Of a DNA stretch of 64,000 nt, positions 17,310-25,692 are shown in pieces; positions within the stretch are counted from its first letter, which is position 1; each line of letters begins with the position of its first letter. This DNA is from Amycolatopsis arida. Its GTDB lineage: Bacteria > Actinomycetota > Actinomycetes > Mycobacteriales > Pseudonocardiaceae. The stretch is taken from assembly GCF_900115565.1 (NCBI RefSeq), contig NZ_FOWW01000007.1, positions 124,001 to 188,000 on the forward strand, in the 5' to 3' direction. The notes under the pieces were generated by a model that had not been told where the DNA came from, did no database searches, and saw nothing but the letters and a program-made list of their open reading frames with translations. Made by a program: the position numbers and the translations under genes.

Positions 17310-18174
17310 GTGGACACACGAGACACGAACGCACGACGCCGAGAGCTGGGGACCGAGTTGCGGCGCATCCGAGAGCGCGGCGGGTTCAGCGCGAAGGATC
17401 TGGCCGACCTGCTGGCCTGGTCGGCCAGCAGAATGTCCAGGGTGGAGAGCGGCCGGCGGGGCACCACGGTCATCGACGTGGTCACGCACGCGGCGACCTG
17501 CGGCGCGCTGCCGGAGGAGCGGGCTCGGCTGGTGGAGCTGGCCACCGCCACCGACGACGGCTACTGGCTGCGGCCGAACAGCGCTGCCGGGTCGCACGGA
17601 CTGCTCGGGCTGACCTCGCTGGCCAACCAGGAGTCCGTCGCGACCGCCATCACCTCGTTCCACCTCGCGGCGCTCCCCGGGCTACTGCAGATCGAGGGCT
17701 ACGCGCGGGGACTCTTCGAGTGGGCGGGCGCGGTGCCCCGTGACCTGATCGACGAACTGGTGGCCCGCCGGCTCGACCGGCAGAAGGTGCTGCACGGGCA
17801 CTGGCACCCCGAGCCACGTTCTACGGGTGCGAGAACGCGGTGCGGAACGAGTTCGGCGGGCCACGGGTGATGGAGGAGCAACTGCTGCGCCTGGTGCTGG
17901 TCGCTGGATACGGGTGCATCGCGTCCGGGTGCTGCCCCGGTCTGCGGGCCCGTACAGCGGCCTGTGCCAGGAGTTCACCCTGCTGCGCTTCCGCGACGAT
18001 CGCCCCGTGGTCTACACCGACTGCATGACCAACAGTGTGCTGATCGAGAAACCGTTCGACGTGGAGCACTACGAGCGGATCCTGGCGAAGTGCGCCAAAG
18101 CCGCGCTGGACGAGCGCCAGTCACAGGAATAGCTGGCCGAAGTGGCCGCGGAGTACGGCCGGGAGGCGGGCTGA
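17310..18174 (+). pseudogene. XRE-family regulator with DUF5753, broken by frameshifts and a nonsense codon
   Basis: From GTG 17310 (MDTRDTNARRRELGTELRRI) an XRE helix-turn-helix (FSAKDLADLLAWSASRMSRV) leads into DUF5753 (LPGLLQIEGYARGLFEWAG). The frame shifts near 17815 to FYGCENAVRNEFGGPRVMEE, and again near 17905 to VHRVRVLPRSAGPYSG and FTLLRFRDDRPVVYTD. An in-frame TAG (18130-18132) then interrupts the usual tail; LAEVAAEYGREAG follows it to TGA 18174. Two frameshifts plus a nonsense codon argue for true decay. No DUF397 partner follows. Confidence 0.8.
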
Positions 18175-18426
18175 GCGCCCGTGTCAACGCTCGGTCGCCA
18201 CTCCAGGCGGCTGTCAGCATTAACGCGAGGCTCCCCAACACCACTGTGACCGACCGAAGGTGCACGCTACTTCCTCTCATTACCCCGGCGATCACCAACT
18301 CAGGGGCGTCCCCGGCCACGGCGGCGACCGTGTTGTACTCGCTGGTCATCGGGGCCAGGGAATTAGCTGCGAAGCTTGGCATCAACTACTCGAAGGGATC
18401 GGGTTCCTTGTCCCTTCTCTTGGGCG

Positions 18427-18942
18427 TCAGCTCTCCGGCTCTGGTGTCCCGTCCGGCCACACACACGGGGAACTGGTCGCCAGAGCGAGCCCGCCCTTGT
18501 CGTTCGCGGCCAGGGACATGGTGAACTCGTCCCCCTCATGCACCGCATTGAGGAACATGTCGCCCGGGCGGCGGTCTGCCCCAACCCGCCAACCGTGTGA
18601 ACTCAACCACGACTTCATCGCGTCGAAATACGCGTTGTACTGCGCCGGATCGAGACCGCGGACCCAGTAATCCGCCCACGCCTGCACGCGCTTGCCGAAC
18701 CCACCCCCGGAAGGATCTTCACAGTTGCCCTGGCTGACCGTCCTCTCCTCGAGGACCGCGTCAACGGGCAGCGCTCCCTTCAGCTCACGTGCGTACTGTT
18801 TCACCCGCTCGGTGGCCTGTTGTACGGTAACGGTCGTCTCTGGCTGGTCGTTGATATTCATATCAGGATCCCCACATGCAACCAGCGCGAGACCGACAGC
18901 GACCGCGCCGATAGTTTTCGCGAAGTCAGAACGTATATTCAC
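18427..18942 (-). CDS. lipoprotein, candidate immunity protein for the hydrolase effector
   Basis: 171 aa from GTG 18942. Signal peptide with lipobox LVAC (Cys about residue 23). The mature part has TVTVQQATERVKQYAREL and LNAVHEGDEFTMSLA and resembles small actinobacterial lipoproteins of unknown function. The start overlaps the stop of the alpha/beta-hydrolase gene as GTGA, so the two are co-translated. A membrane-anchored partner coupled to a WXG100-type effector fits an immunity or chaperone role; this is inference from position only. Confidence 0.75.
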   Translation of the reverse strand: MNIRSDFAKTIGAVAVGLALVACGDPDMNINDQPETTVTVQQATERVKQYARELKGALPVDAVLEERTVSQGNCEDPSGGGFGKRVQAWADYWVRGLDPAQYNAYFDAMKSWLSSHGWRVGADRRPGDMFLNAVHEGDEFTMSLAANDKGGLALATSSPCVWPDGTPEPES

Positions 18943-20636
18943 GAGCCCGCTATGATCCTTCCCATCTCACGCAGAGAGGTCGAGTTTCGATCCCAGTAAG
19001 CACTGTGCGAAGTTCCTGGGTCGCCCGCGTCAGCTCCGAAACTCTGGCCGCCGAACCAGTATTGGGTTGGATCAGGACCGAGGGGATCAACACCATCCAG
19101 AATAGGATTGCGAAAGTTCGTCGCGTACGGGATCGGGTCCGTCGGCGATGCGGTGGAAAACACACGGTTACCCATCTCGCTGCGCGAAACGTCGTCGAGC
19201 TTGAGCTGGCTGGCATGCTCGACACCAACACCGGGGCTCCCGGCGAAGACCACTTTGTCCGCGGCCAGCCCCAGGTCACGAGCCGTCTGCCCGATCGCTG
19301 TCGTGCCGTAGCTGTGCCCGATGACCGTGGTGTTGGCCGGTGTGCCCTGATGTGCTTCCCGAAGACCAGCCTGAAAGTCATGCAGCCGCTGTTCAGCATT
19401 GTCGGCGTAGCTGGTGCTGGCGGCATCCGGAATGGTCGGCGGCGCGTCATAACCCGCCCAGGTGATGACCGCGGTCGATGTCGAACCGGCGTCCTGAGCA
19501 GTGCTCAACATTCGGGCCGAGCGGTCCATGTTGGCAACGACATCGTGCAGGCCGGAGCCGGTACCCGGCACGAACGTCGCGACGTCACGAGCCAAATCGG
19601 GATTACCCTGGGCGACGATCGCTTGGCCGAGGTTGTCGCTGTTGATACCGAGCAGGTGGAGTCTTTGCTCCTCCGGCGTGTCCGGTGACTGCGCCAGCTT
19701 GCCGACTAGGTCTTCCATGCCACGTATTTTACCGTCCAGTTGTTCCAACTGCGCCGTCAACTCGTCGAACTCGAGCTGGTCGTTGAGCTTGATCTGGCCA
19801 GCCCCCGTACGCGGAAACGTGTCGATCTGGTGTTGCAGCGAATTCCGATCCGCTTGGAGCCGGGACAGCTCCCGGTCCAGCAAGATGCGGTTGGCGATGT
19901 CGCGCTGCTTCGCCGACACGCCGTCGCGCGGCCCGACGAGTACGGGGCGATCCATCGCCAGTTGGGTGCGCTGTCCCTCGGAGAGCGTCGCCCACCAGGC
20001 GGCGTTCTGTGCGGGAGTGGCGTCGGCTGGTGGGGGTGCGGGGATGCTGAGCGAGCCGAGGGCGGCTCCGGCGTTGCCGGCGGCGGCCAGGGAGGTGTTC
20101 TGGTTGTCGTTGGCGCCGGCGTCGATGGTGTCGGCGGCCAGGATGCGATCCAACACCACACAGAAGTCGTCGTCGATGTCTTCGGCGGTGCGCAGAACCT
20201 GCCGCACGCGCTCCGCCAGCTCGGCGGCGATGGCGCGGCGTTCGGCGGCGACCGCTTCGCGCTGCTCGGGTGGCACGTCCGGCGGGGGCCCCTGGTCGAC
20301 CACGGCCCCGTCGTCGGCGATGGTGAAGTGGTGGACGCGGGCCAGTTCCTCGGCTTCCCGCACGCCGCTGAGCAATCCGGTGATGGCGTCGGACACGTCC
20401 CCGGCGGCGCGGCGGGCGGCGGCGATCTCCGCGGCCCACTCCTCGAGCCCGTCGATCAGCTCGTTGCCCCGCGCGGCCGCCGCGGTCGCGGCCGGGCCGG
20501 TCCACCCGCACGGAGTATTGATGCCGCGCAGGTCCTCCCCGGCGGCGATCAGCTCGTTGTACTCCGAGTTCAGCGACCCCACCGCCGCGCCGAGCGGTTC
20601 ACCGCTCCAGTTCGTGACGTCTCCCCAGGTCACCAT
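18939..20636 (-). CDS. WXG/LXG-type protein with C-terminal alpha/beta hydrolase (DUF1023)
   Basis: 565 aa from ATG 20636. The N-terminal 350 residues are helical with a WXG-like turn (CGWTGPAATAAA, about 43-54), two coiled-coil stretches and a Pro/Ala linker. The C-terminal domain is a DUF1023 serine hydrolase with nucleophile elbow VIGHSYGTTAIG, followed by DKVVFAGSPGVGVEHA and a late His in GTSHSAYWDR. No Sec signal is present, so export would be through ESX. It lies between a small WXG100-like gene (1-bp TGATG overlap) and a lipoprotein gene (4-bp overlap), the layout of an effector with chaperone and immunity genes. Its substrate is probably an ester or lipid. Confidence 0.85.
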   Translation of the reverse strand: MVTWGDVTNWSGEPLGAAVGSLNSEYNELIAAGEDLRGINTPCGWTGPAATAAAARGNELIDGLEEWAAEIAAARRAAGDVSDAITGLLSGVREAEELARVHHFTIADDGAVVDQGPPPDVPPEQREAVAAERRAIAAELAERVRQVLRTAEDIDDDFCVVLDRILAADTIDAGANDNQNTSLAAAGNAGAALGSLSIPAPPPADATPAQNAAWWATLSEGQRTQLAMDRPVLVGPRDGVSAKQRDIANRILLDRELSRLQADRNSLQHQIDTFPRTGAGQIKLNDQLEFDELTAQLEQLDGKIRGMEDLVGKLAQSPDTPEEQRLHLLGINSDNLGQAIVAQGNPDLARDVATFVPGTGSGLHDVVANMDRSARMLSTAQDAGSTSTAVITWAGYDAPPTIPDAASTSYADNAEQRLHDFQAGLREAHQGTPANTTVIGHSYGTTAIGQTARDLGLAADKVVFAGSPGVGVEHASQLKLDDVSRSEMGNRVFSTASPTDPIPYATNFRNPILDGVDPLGPDPTQYWFGGQSFGADAGDPGTSHSAYWDRNSTSLREMGRIIAGS

Positions 20637-20953
20637 CAGACCGGCTTCCTTCCCCCCACCGAGCGCGCCGCCTCGGTCAGGTCGCGCCGGGCCACGTCGT
20701 CGCCGGCGCGGTACCGCTCGGCGGCCTCGGCGATGCTCTCGGCGTGTTGGTCCAACGCGGTCGCGGTCGCCTGGCCCTTGCCCTGCCACGACCGCTTCAC
20801 CGCGGCCAGCTTCCCCGCGCTCCGCGACCCGGGCATCCCGGCGTCCCCGTCCGGCAGCGCGGCCGCCGGATCGACCGAGCGCACCACGCCGGTCACCCGA
20901 CCGGCCGCCTTCCCGGTCTCGGCGATCGCCGCGATCACGGCCTCGAACCCCAT
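20636..20953 (-). CDS. small WXG100-like partner protein
   Basis: 105 aa from ATG 20953. Helical, with a central VKRSWQGKGQATATALDQHA, which fits the W-x-G turn of WXG100 proteins, and a second helix SIAEAAERYRAGDD. It overlaps the hydrolase start by one base (TGATG). It probably forms the helical-hairpin dimer partner needed for ESX export. Confidence 0.75.
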   Translation of the reverse strand: MGFEAVIAAIAETGKAAGRVTGVVRSVDPAAALPDGDAGMPGSRSAGKLAAVKRSWQGKGQATATALDQHAESIAEAAERYRAGDDVARRDLTEAARSVGGRKPV

Positions 20954-21082
20954 GACACTCCCCCGTCCGTGGTCGTGCCATGACGCTATGCCACCCCTGG
21001 CAACACCCTCAACGCCTACGAGCCAGGTCGAGCCGAACTACCCATCCCCGATGAGTAGGACCCCGCACCCCACCCGAGTGGC

Positions 21083-21856
21083 TCAGAACCAGTGTTCGGC
21101 GACCAGTTGGATCATGGCGGCGAGGCCGACGACCACGATGACCCCGCGGAGCACCGCGGGCGGCAGCTTGCGGCCCACCTTCGCGCCCAGCATCCCGCCG
21201 AGGACCGACCCCACCGCGAGCAGCAGCACCGCCGGCCAGCTGATCGGAGCCACGAACGCGTAGATCGCCCCGGCCACCACGTTCACCACGGCCGAGAGCA
21301 CGTTCTTCATCCCGTTCAGCCGCTGGATCGGCTCCGCCAGCAGCATCCCCATCACCGCCATCAGCATCACGCCCTGCGCGGCGGTGAAGTACCCCCCGTA
21401 CACCCCGATGAGGAAGATCAGGAACATCAGCAGCGGCCCCGGCCGGGACGGGCGCTCGCCCTTGCGCGCCGCGATCCACGTGCTCACCCGCGGCTGCACG
21501 ACCACCAGCACCAGCGCCAGCCCGATGAGCACCGGCACGATCGTCTCGAACGCGTCGCTCGGCAACGACAGCAGCAGGATCGTCCCGCACACCGCCCCGA
21601 CCAGCGACATGCTGCCGAACTGCACCAGCCGCCGCGCCTGCCCGCGGATCTCGTGCCGGTACCCGATCGACCCGCTGATCGTCCCCGGCGCCAGCCCGAT
21701 CGCGTTGGACGTGGTGGCCGTCACCGGCGGGTAGCCCAGCGCGACCAGCACCGGGAACGTCACCAGCGTGCCGGAGCCGACCACGGTGTTGATCGTCCCC
21801 GCCCACATCCCGGCGAGCGCGATCAGAACGGCGTGCCACCACGGCAGATCGAACAC
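21083..21856 (-). CDS. TauE/SafE (TSUP) family permease
   Basis: 257 aa from GTG 21856, preceded by AGGG at suitable spacing; a TTG at 21874 is the alternative. About eight membrane segments in two repeats: GTINTVVGSGTLVTFPVLVA with GYPPVTATTSNAIGLAPG, and GVYGGYFTAAQGVMLM with NGMKNVLSAVVNV. The family moves sulfite, sulfoacetate or related anions. No sulfur-metabolism gene adjoins it, so substrate is unknown. Confidence 0.88.
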   Translation of the reverse strand: MFDLPWWHAVLIALAGMWAGTINTVVGSGTLVTFPVLVALGYPPVTATTSNAIGLAPGTISGSIGYRHEIRGQARRLVQFGSMSLVGAVCGTILLLSLPSDAFETIVPVLIGLALVLVVVQPRVSTWIAARKGERPSRPGPLLMFLIFLIGVYGGYFTAAQGVMLMAVMGMLLAEPIQRLNGMKNVLSAVVNVVAGAIYAFVAPISWPAVLLLAVGSVLGGMLGAKVGRKLPPAVLRGVIVVVGLAAMIQLVAEHWF

Positions 21857-21940
21857 TTGACGGACCCTAAGCAACCGCCCGGCTCGACGCGAAGCGGGTG
21901 TGTCGGGACAGACAACTGGACAGACGACCGGACAGACACC

Positions 21941-22414
21941 TCAGACCGGGAGGACCATGCACACGTAGCACCCGGCGGTCGCGCTGCGCACCTGCACGTA
22001 GTCCACGTCGGGCCGGCCGCACAGCTCCGCCAGCGCCTCGTCGATCTCCGGCCGGTCCACCAGCCGCTCGACCAGCGGCCGCCGCCCTCGCCGGTACGCG
22101 CCCAGGAGCACCCCGCTCCCGCCGAGCCGCGGCGGGAACCGCCCGACGTCGCGGTACGGCACGCACTCCCGCTCGTGCACGAACACCGGGCCGGGCAGCG
22201 GCACCACCTCCCGCTCCGGCGCGACCCGGAACGCGTCGTAGGTGAACCCCATCAGCCGCTCCACCCCCGGCTCGATCACGTCCAGGCACAGCCGGCACGG
22301 CGCCGAGCCCTCCGCGACCTCCACCCACGCCGGGTGACCGTAGCCGGGCGAGCGCGACGTGGCCCGCACTTCCTTCGCCACCGACTCGTCGATCGGCACG
22401 ATTCGAAATCCCAT
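21941..22414 (-). CDS. DUF1203 family protein
   Basis: 157 aa from ATG 22414 (MGFRIVPIDESVA). The family signature is CRLCLDVIEPGVERLMGFTY together with PVFVHERECVP and a C-terminal ATAGCYVCMVLP. The two Cys pairs (CRLC, CYVC) could bind a metal. Function is unknown. The longer in-frame extension lies in the region divergent to the next gene and lacks family residues. Confidence 0.8.
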   Translation of the reverse strand: MGFRIVPIDESVAKEVRATSRSPGYGHPAWVEVAEGSAPCRLCLDVIEPGVERLMGFTYDAFRVAPEREVVPLPGPVFVHERECVPYRDVGRFPPRLGGSGVLLGAYRRGRRPLVERLVDRPEIDEALAELCGRPDVDYVQVRSATAGCYVCMVLPV

Positions 22415-22531
22415 GACCACGATCCTGCGCGGCCGGGAAGACCGCCGCCGGCGGCTTTCGGACGCCACGTTTCACCAGCTACCGCCCTGGGTAACAGGCC
22501 CCTTGAAGCCGGCCGCGACCAAGGAGGAGCT

Positions 22532-23629
22532 GTGCACACGACGGGGTTGCGCGAACTTGTCAGCACCGACGGTCCGTTCGCCTCGGTGTACTTCGACGAC
22601 TCCCACGACACGGCCGACGCCGAGAAGCTGCTCGACCTGCGCTGGCGCGAGTTGCGCGAGCGACTCACCGAACAGGGCGCCGCCGAACCGGCCCTCACCG
22701 CGCTGGAGACCGCGATCAAGGAGGGCGACCGGCCGGTCGGCCGGAGCGGCAGGGCGCTCGTCGCCGCCGCCGACCGGGTCCTGCTCGACCGCCACCTCGA
22801 CCAACCGCCCGCCACCACCGAGGCCCGCCTCTCCGACCTGCCGTACGTGCTGCCGCTGGTCACCTACGGCGAGCCGGGGCCGGTGCACGTCATCGCGCTG
22901 ATCGACCGGATCGGCGCGGAGCTGGTCGCGGTCGATCCCTACGGTCAGGTGACCGTCGAGCAGATCACCGAGGGCACCGACTATCCGGTGCACGCGGTGA
23001 CCCACGTCGGCCAGATCCGCCGGCACATGGAGGAGCGGGTCGAGGAGACGATCAAGCTCAACCTGAAGCAGGTCGCCGACGACATCGACAAGCTGGTCCA
23101 GCGCACCGGCGCCGAGTTGGTGATCGTCGCCGGCGAGGTGAAGAACCGGTCCGCGCTCAAGGAGCAACTGTCCGACCGGGTGCGGCCGATCGCCCACGAG
23201 GTGACCTCCGGCAGCCGCGCCGACGGGATCGACCAGGACGTCCTGCACGCCGACATCGAGAGGATCGTCGCCAAGGCCAAGGAGAACAAGCGCGCGGACG
23301 TGCTGGCGCGCTTCGAGCAGGAGATGGGCCGCGACGGGGGCCTCGCCGTGCAGGGTCTGCAGGCCGTCACCACGGCGCTGCGCGAGGCGAACGTGACGAC
23401 GCTGCTGGTCGCCGACCCCGGCGACGCCGCGGGCACGACGGTGCTCGTCGGGCCGGAGCCGAACTACGTCGCGATGCAGCGCGGGGAGCTCGGCGACCTC
23501 GACGCCACTCGCCGCCGCGCCGACGAGGCGCTGCCCCTCGCCGCGATCGCGACCGACGCCGACCTCGTGCACACCGGGCAACGGCTCGACCTCGTCGAGG
23601 GCTTCGGCGCGTTGCTGCGCCACGACTGA
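22532..23629 (+). CDS. Vms1/Rv2629-like (eRF1-fold) protein
   Basis: 365 aa from GTG 22532 with AAGGAGGAG upstream. Matches the bacterial Rv2629/Vms1-like family of eRF1-type three-domain proteins: FASVYFDDSHDT, LPYVLPLVTYGEPGPVHV, the central VIVAGEVKNRSALKEQL, and a C-terminal L7Ae/eRF1_3-like LLVADPGDAAGTTVLVG. Such proteins are linked to ribosome rescue or hypoxia responses and often lie beside sigma-B/F regulators, as here. Confidence 0.85.
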   Translation: MHTTGLRELVSTDGPFASVYFDDSHDTADAEKLLDLRWRELRERLTEQGAAEPALTALETAIKEGDRPVGRSGRALVAAADRVLLDRHLDQPPATTEARLSDLPYVLPLVTYGEPGPVHVIALIDRIGAELVAVDPYGQVTVEQITEGTDYPVHAVTHVGQIRRHMEERVEETIKLNLKQVADDIDKLVQRTGAELVIVAGEVKNRSALKEQLSDRVRPIAHEVTSGSRADGIDQDVLHADIERIVAKAKENKRADVLARFEQEMGRDGGLAVQGLQAVTTALREANVTTLLVADPGDAAGTTVLVGPEPNYVAMQRGELGDLDATRRRADEALPLAAIATDADLVHTGQRLDLVEGFGALLRHD

Positions 23630-23763
23630 GTCACCGCACGACCGCATCGGCCGGAACCGACCACGACAACAGCGAGGAGCAGCGCGGACGACGAACTCTT
23701 GACAAGGACGCGGGGTGCGCACTGGGCTCGGAGGAGCGCGGTGCTTCCCGACAGTGCAACGAG

Positions 23764-24192
23764 GTGAACGTGAACGACACCGATCCGGCGGGCGCGGACG
23801 ACGACATCGAGCTTCGGTTGCGTGCCGACCTCGGCCACCTGCCGCTGATCCGGTCGGTCGCCGCCGGGATCGCCATCAGGGCGGACTTCGATCTCGACGC
23901 GATCGCCGACCTGCGGCTGGCCGTGGACGAGGCGTGCTCGACGTTGATCACGAGAGCCGTGCCCGGCAGCAGGATGGTCTGCCGGTTCGGGCTGCGCGCC
24001 GACGAGGTGTGCTTCACCGGTGCGGTCGCCACGGAGCAGCCCGAGACGCCGAGCGCCGGCTCGTTCGGTTGGCGGGTGCTGACCACGCTGGCCGACTCCG
24101 CGTCCGCCTGGATCGAAGAGGACACCGGGAACGGGCAGGCCAAGTGGGTGTACGTACAGCTGGCGAAACGGAGGCCGGTGGTCGGCGGGTGA
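23764..24192 (+). CDS. rsbW: RsbW-type anti-sigma factor (HATPase)
   Basis: 142 aa from GTG 23764; GTG 23770 has better spacing to GAGGTG and may be the true start. The GHKL fold is visible: N-box LRLAVDEACSTLI and the late GFGWRVL-like GSFGWRVLTTLADSA. It should bind and phosphorylate partner anti-anti-sigma factors and hold the adjacent SigF-type factor. It overlaps the sigma gene by GTGA. No RsbV gene is present nearby. Confidence 0.85.
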   Translation: MNVNDTDPAGADDDIELRLRADLGHLPLIRSVAAGIAIRADFDLDAIADLRLAVDEACSTLITRAVPGSRMVCRFGLRADEVCFTGAVATEQPETPSAGSFGWRVLTTLADSASAWIEEDTGNGQAKWVYVQLAKRRPVVGG

Positions 24193-24998
24193 CCGCCAGG
24201 GCACCGGGCGGACGCGGACAGTCCGAGGACTACGAGCACCTCGCGCCGCTGTTCGATGAGCTCGCCGCGCTCGAGGAGGGCGACCCGCGGCGCGCCGAGG
24301 TCCGGGCCGAGTTGGTCACCGGGCACCTGCCGCTCGCCGAGCACATCGCGCAGCGCTTCGCCGGTCGCGGCGTCGCCAAGGAGGACCTGGTGCAGGTGGC
24401 CAGGGTCGGGCTGATCAACGCGGTGGACCGGTTCGACCCCGCCCGCGGGTCGGACTTCCTGTCGTTCGCGGTCCCGACGGTGATGGGAGAGGTGCGCCGG
24501 TACTTCCGGGACACCGGCTGGACGGTCCGGGTGCCGCGCCGGCTCAAGGAGCTGCACCTGTCGATCAGCAGCGCGAGCACCACGCTGTCCCAGCGGCTCG
24601 GCCGGGCCCCCACGCCCAGCGAGCTGGCCGGCCACCTCGGGCTCGGCCTGGACGAGGTGTACGAGGGGTTGGAGGCGGGCAACGCCTACAACTCGATGTC
24701 GCTGGACGAGGTCCTCTCCGGCGACGCGGACAACATCGCGCTCGGCGACACGCTCGGCGCGGAGGACAGCGGGCTGGAGGGCGTGGAGAACCACGAGACG
24801 CTGCAGCCGCTGGTACGGGGCCTTCCCGAGCGGGAACGCAAGATCCTCGCCCTCCGGTTCGTGCACAACCTGACGCAGACCCAGATCGCCGAACGGGTCG
24901 GCATCTCGCAGATGCACGTGTCCCGGCTGCTCGCCAGGACCCTGGCGAAGCTACGCGAGGGGATGCTGGAGACCGACCAGGAGAAGGCCGCGGAGTAG
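24189..24998 (+). CDS. sigF: SigB/SigF-type general stress sigma factor
   Basis: 269 aa from GTG 24189, coupled to rsbW. Region 2 has AEHIAQRFAGRGVAKEDLVQ and GSDFLSFAVPTVMGEVRRYF, region 3 VRVPRRLKELHLSISSA, and region 4 LPERERKILALRFVHNLTQT and HVSRLLARTLAKLRE. Group 3 factors of this type drive stress, hypoxia and stationary-phase genes. It is followed by a strong terminator at 25005-25039. Confidence 0.92.
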   Translation: MTARAPGGRGQSEDYEHLAPLFDELAALEEGDPRRAEVRAELVTGHLPLAEHIAQRFAGRGVAKEDLVQVARVGLINAVDRFDPARGSDFLSFAVPTVMGEVRRYFRDTGWTVRVPRRLKELHLSISSASTTLSQRLGRAPTPSELAGHLGLGLDEVYEGLEAGNAYNSMSLDEVLSGDADNIALGDTLGAEDSGLEGVENHETLQPLVRGLPERERKILALRFVHNLTQTQIAERVGISQMHVSRLLARTLAKLREGMLETDQEKAAE

Positions 24999-25004
24999 CC
25001 GCGA

Positions 25005-25039
25005 ACCGCGGACACGACAGCCACTGCCGTGTCCGCGGT
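25005..25039 (+). terminator. terminator after the rsbW-sigF operon
   Basis: A perfect 11-bp stem ACCGCGGACAC / GTGTCCGCGGT (25005-25015 and 25029-25039) with a 13-nt loop, 7 nt after the sigF stop and without a T run. It lies between converging genes. Confidence 0.75.
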
Positions 25040-25117
25040 CTGCGCTCACGTGTCCGCGCCGCGCGACGCCGACACGCGTACACGGAGCGCGGACACACGT
25101 GCGTGGGGCGCGGACAC
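25008..25117. repeat. cluster of five GCGGACAC octamers
   Basis: The octamer occurs at 25008-25015, 25089-25096 and 25110-25117 on the plus strand and at 25029-25036 and 25050-25057 on the minus strand. The first pair forms the terminator stem; the others could form alternative hairpins. The cluster fills the gap between the converging sigF and CBS genes. Confidence 0.6.
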
Positions 25118-25128
25118 GGTGCTCGGGG

Positions 25129-25545
25129 TCAGGGCTTCGAGATCGCCTGCACCACGTCGCCGGTCTTGCGCTCCTCCAGGGCGCGGGCGACGTCGGCCTG
25201 CGCCACGATGCCCACCAGCTCCTTGCCGTCGATCACCGGGAGCCGGCGCACCTGGTGCTGCTCCATCGTGGTCATCAGCTCCTCGACGTCGTCGTCGGCG
25301 CCGATCGTCACGGCCTCGCCCTGCGCGAGGTCGCCGGCGTGCACCGCCCGCGGGTCCTTGCCCTCGGCGAGAACCTTCACCACGATGTCGCGGTCGGTGA
25401 TCACACCCTTGACCTTGTTGTCCTCCCCGCAGATCGGCAGCGAGCCGACCCCGTGCTCGGCGAGCCGCTTGGCGGCGTCCAACACGGTCTCGCTCGACTG
25501 CACACAGACGGGGTTGGGCGTCATGATGTCGCGTGCCTTGGTCAT
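25129..25545 (-). CDS. two-CBS-domain protein
   Basis: 138 aa from ATG 25545 with AAAGGAG 8 nt upstream. Tandem CBS domains: DIMTPNPVCVQSSETVLDAA with VKGVITDRDIVVKVL, and GDLAQGEAVTIGADDD with ELVGIVAQADVARAL. Such stand-alone pairs bind adenosine nucleotides and are typical stress or dormancy proteins in actinobacteria, consistent with the SigF neighbour. Confidence 0.9.
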   Translation of the reverse strand: MTKARDIMTPNPVCVQSSETVLDAAKRLAEHGVGSLPICGEDNKVKGVITDRDIVVKVLAEGKDPRAVHAGDLAQGEAVTIGADDDVEELMTTMEQHQVRRLPVIDGKELVGIVAQADVARALEERKTGDVVQAISKP

Positions 25546-25692
25546 CTCGACTCCTTTCGCGCGACGGGGATGTCTTGGGCCTACCCGCGCTGGCCACCGG
25601 CAAACGTGCTCCTGCCGGTCGCGTGCCAGCGCGACCGCTCGTGACCTGCGGTAACCGGGTGCCGTTGGGCCATTCGGGGTACGGTGACCCGC

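Noticed and set aside
17975..18385. Minus-strand ORF with a hydrophobic segment (possible membrane protein)
   Set aside because: It runs antisense into the XRE remnant, has no ribosome site, and only one short hydrophobic run without family similarity.
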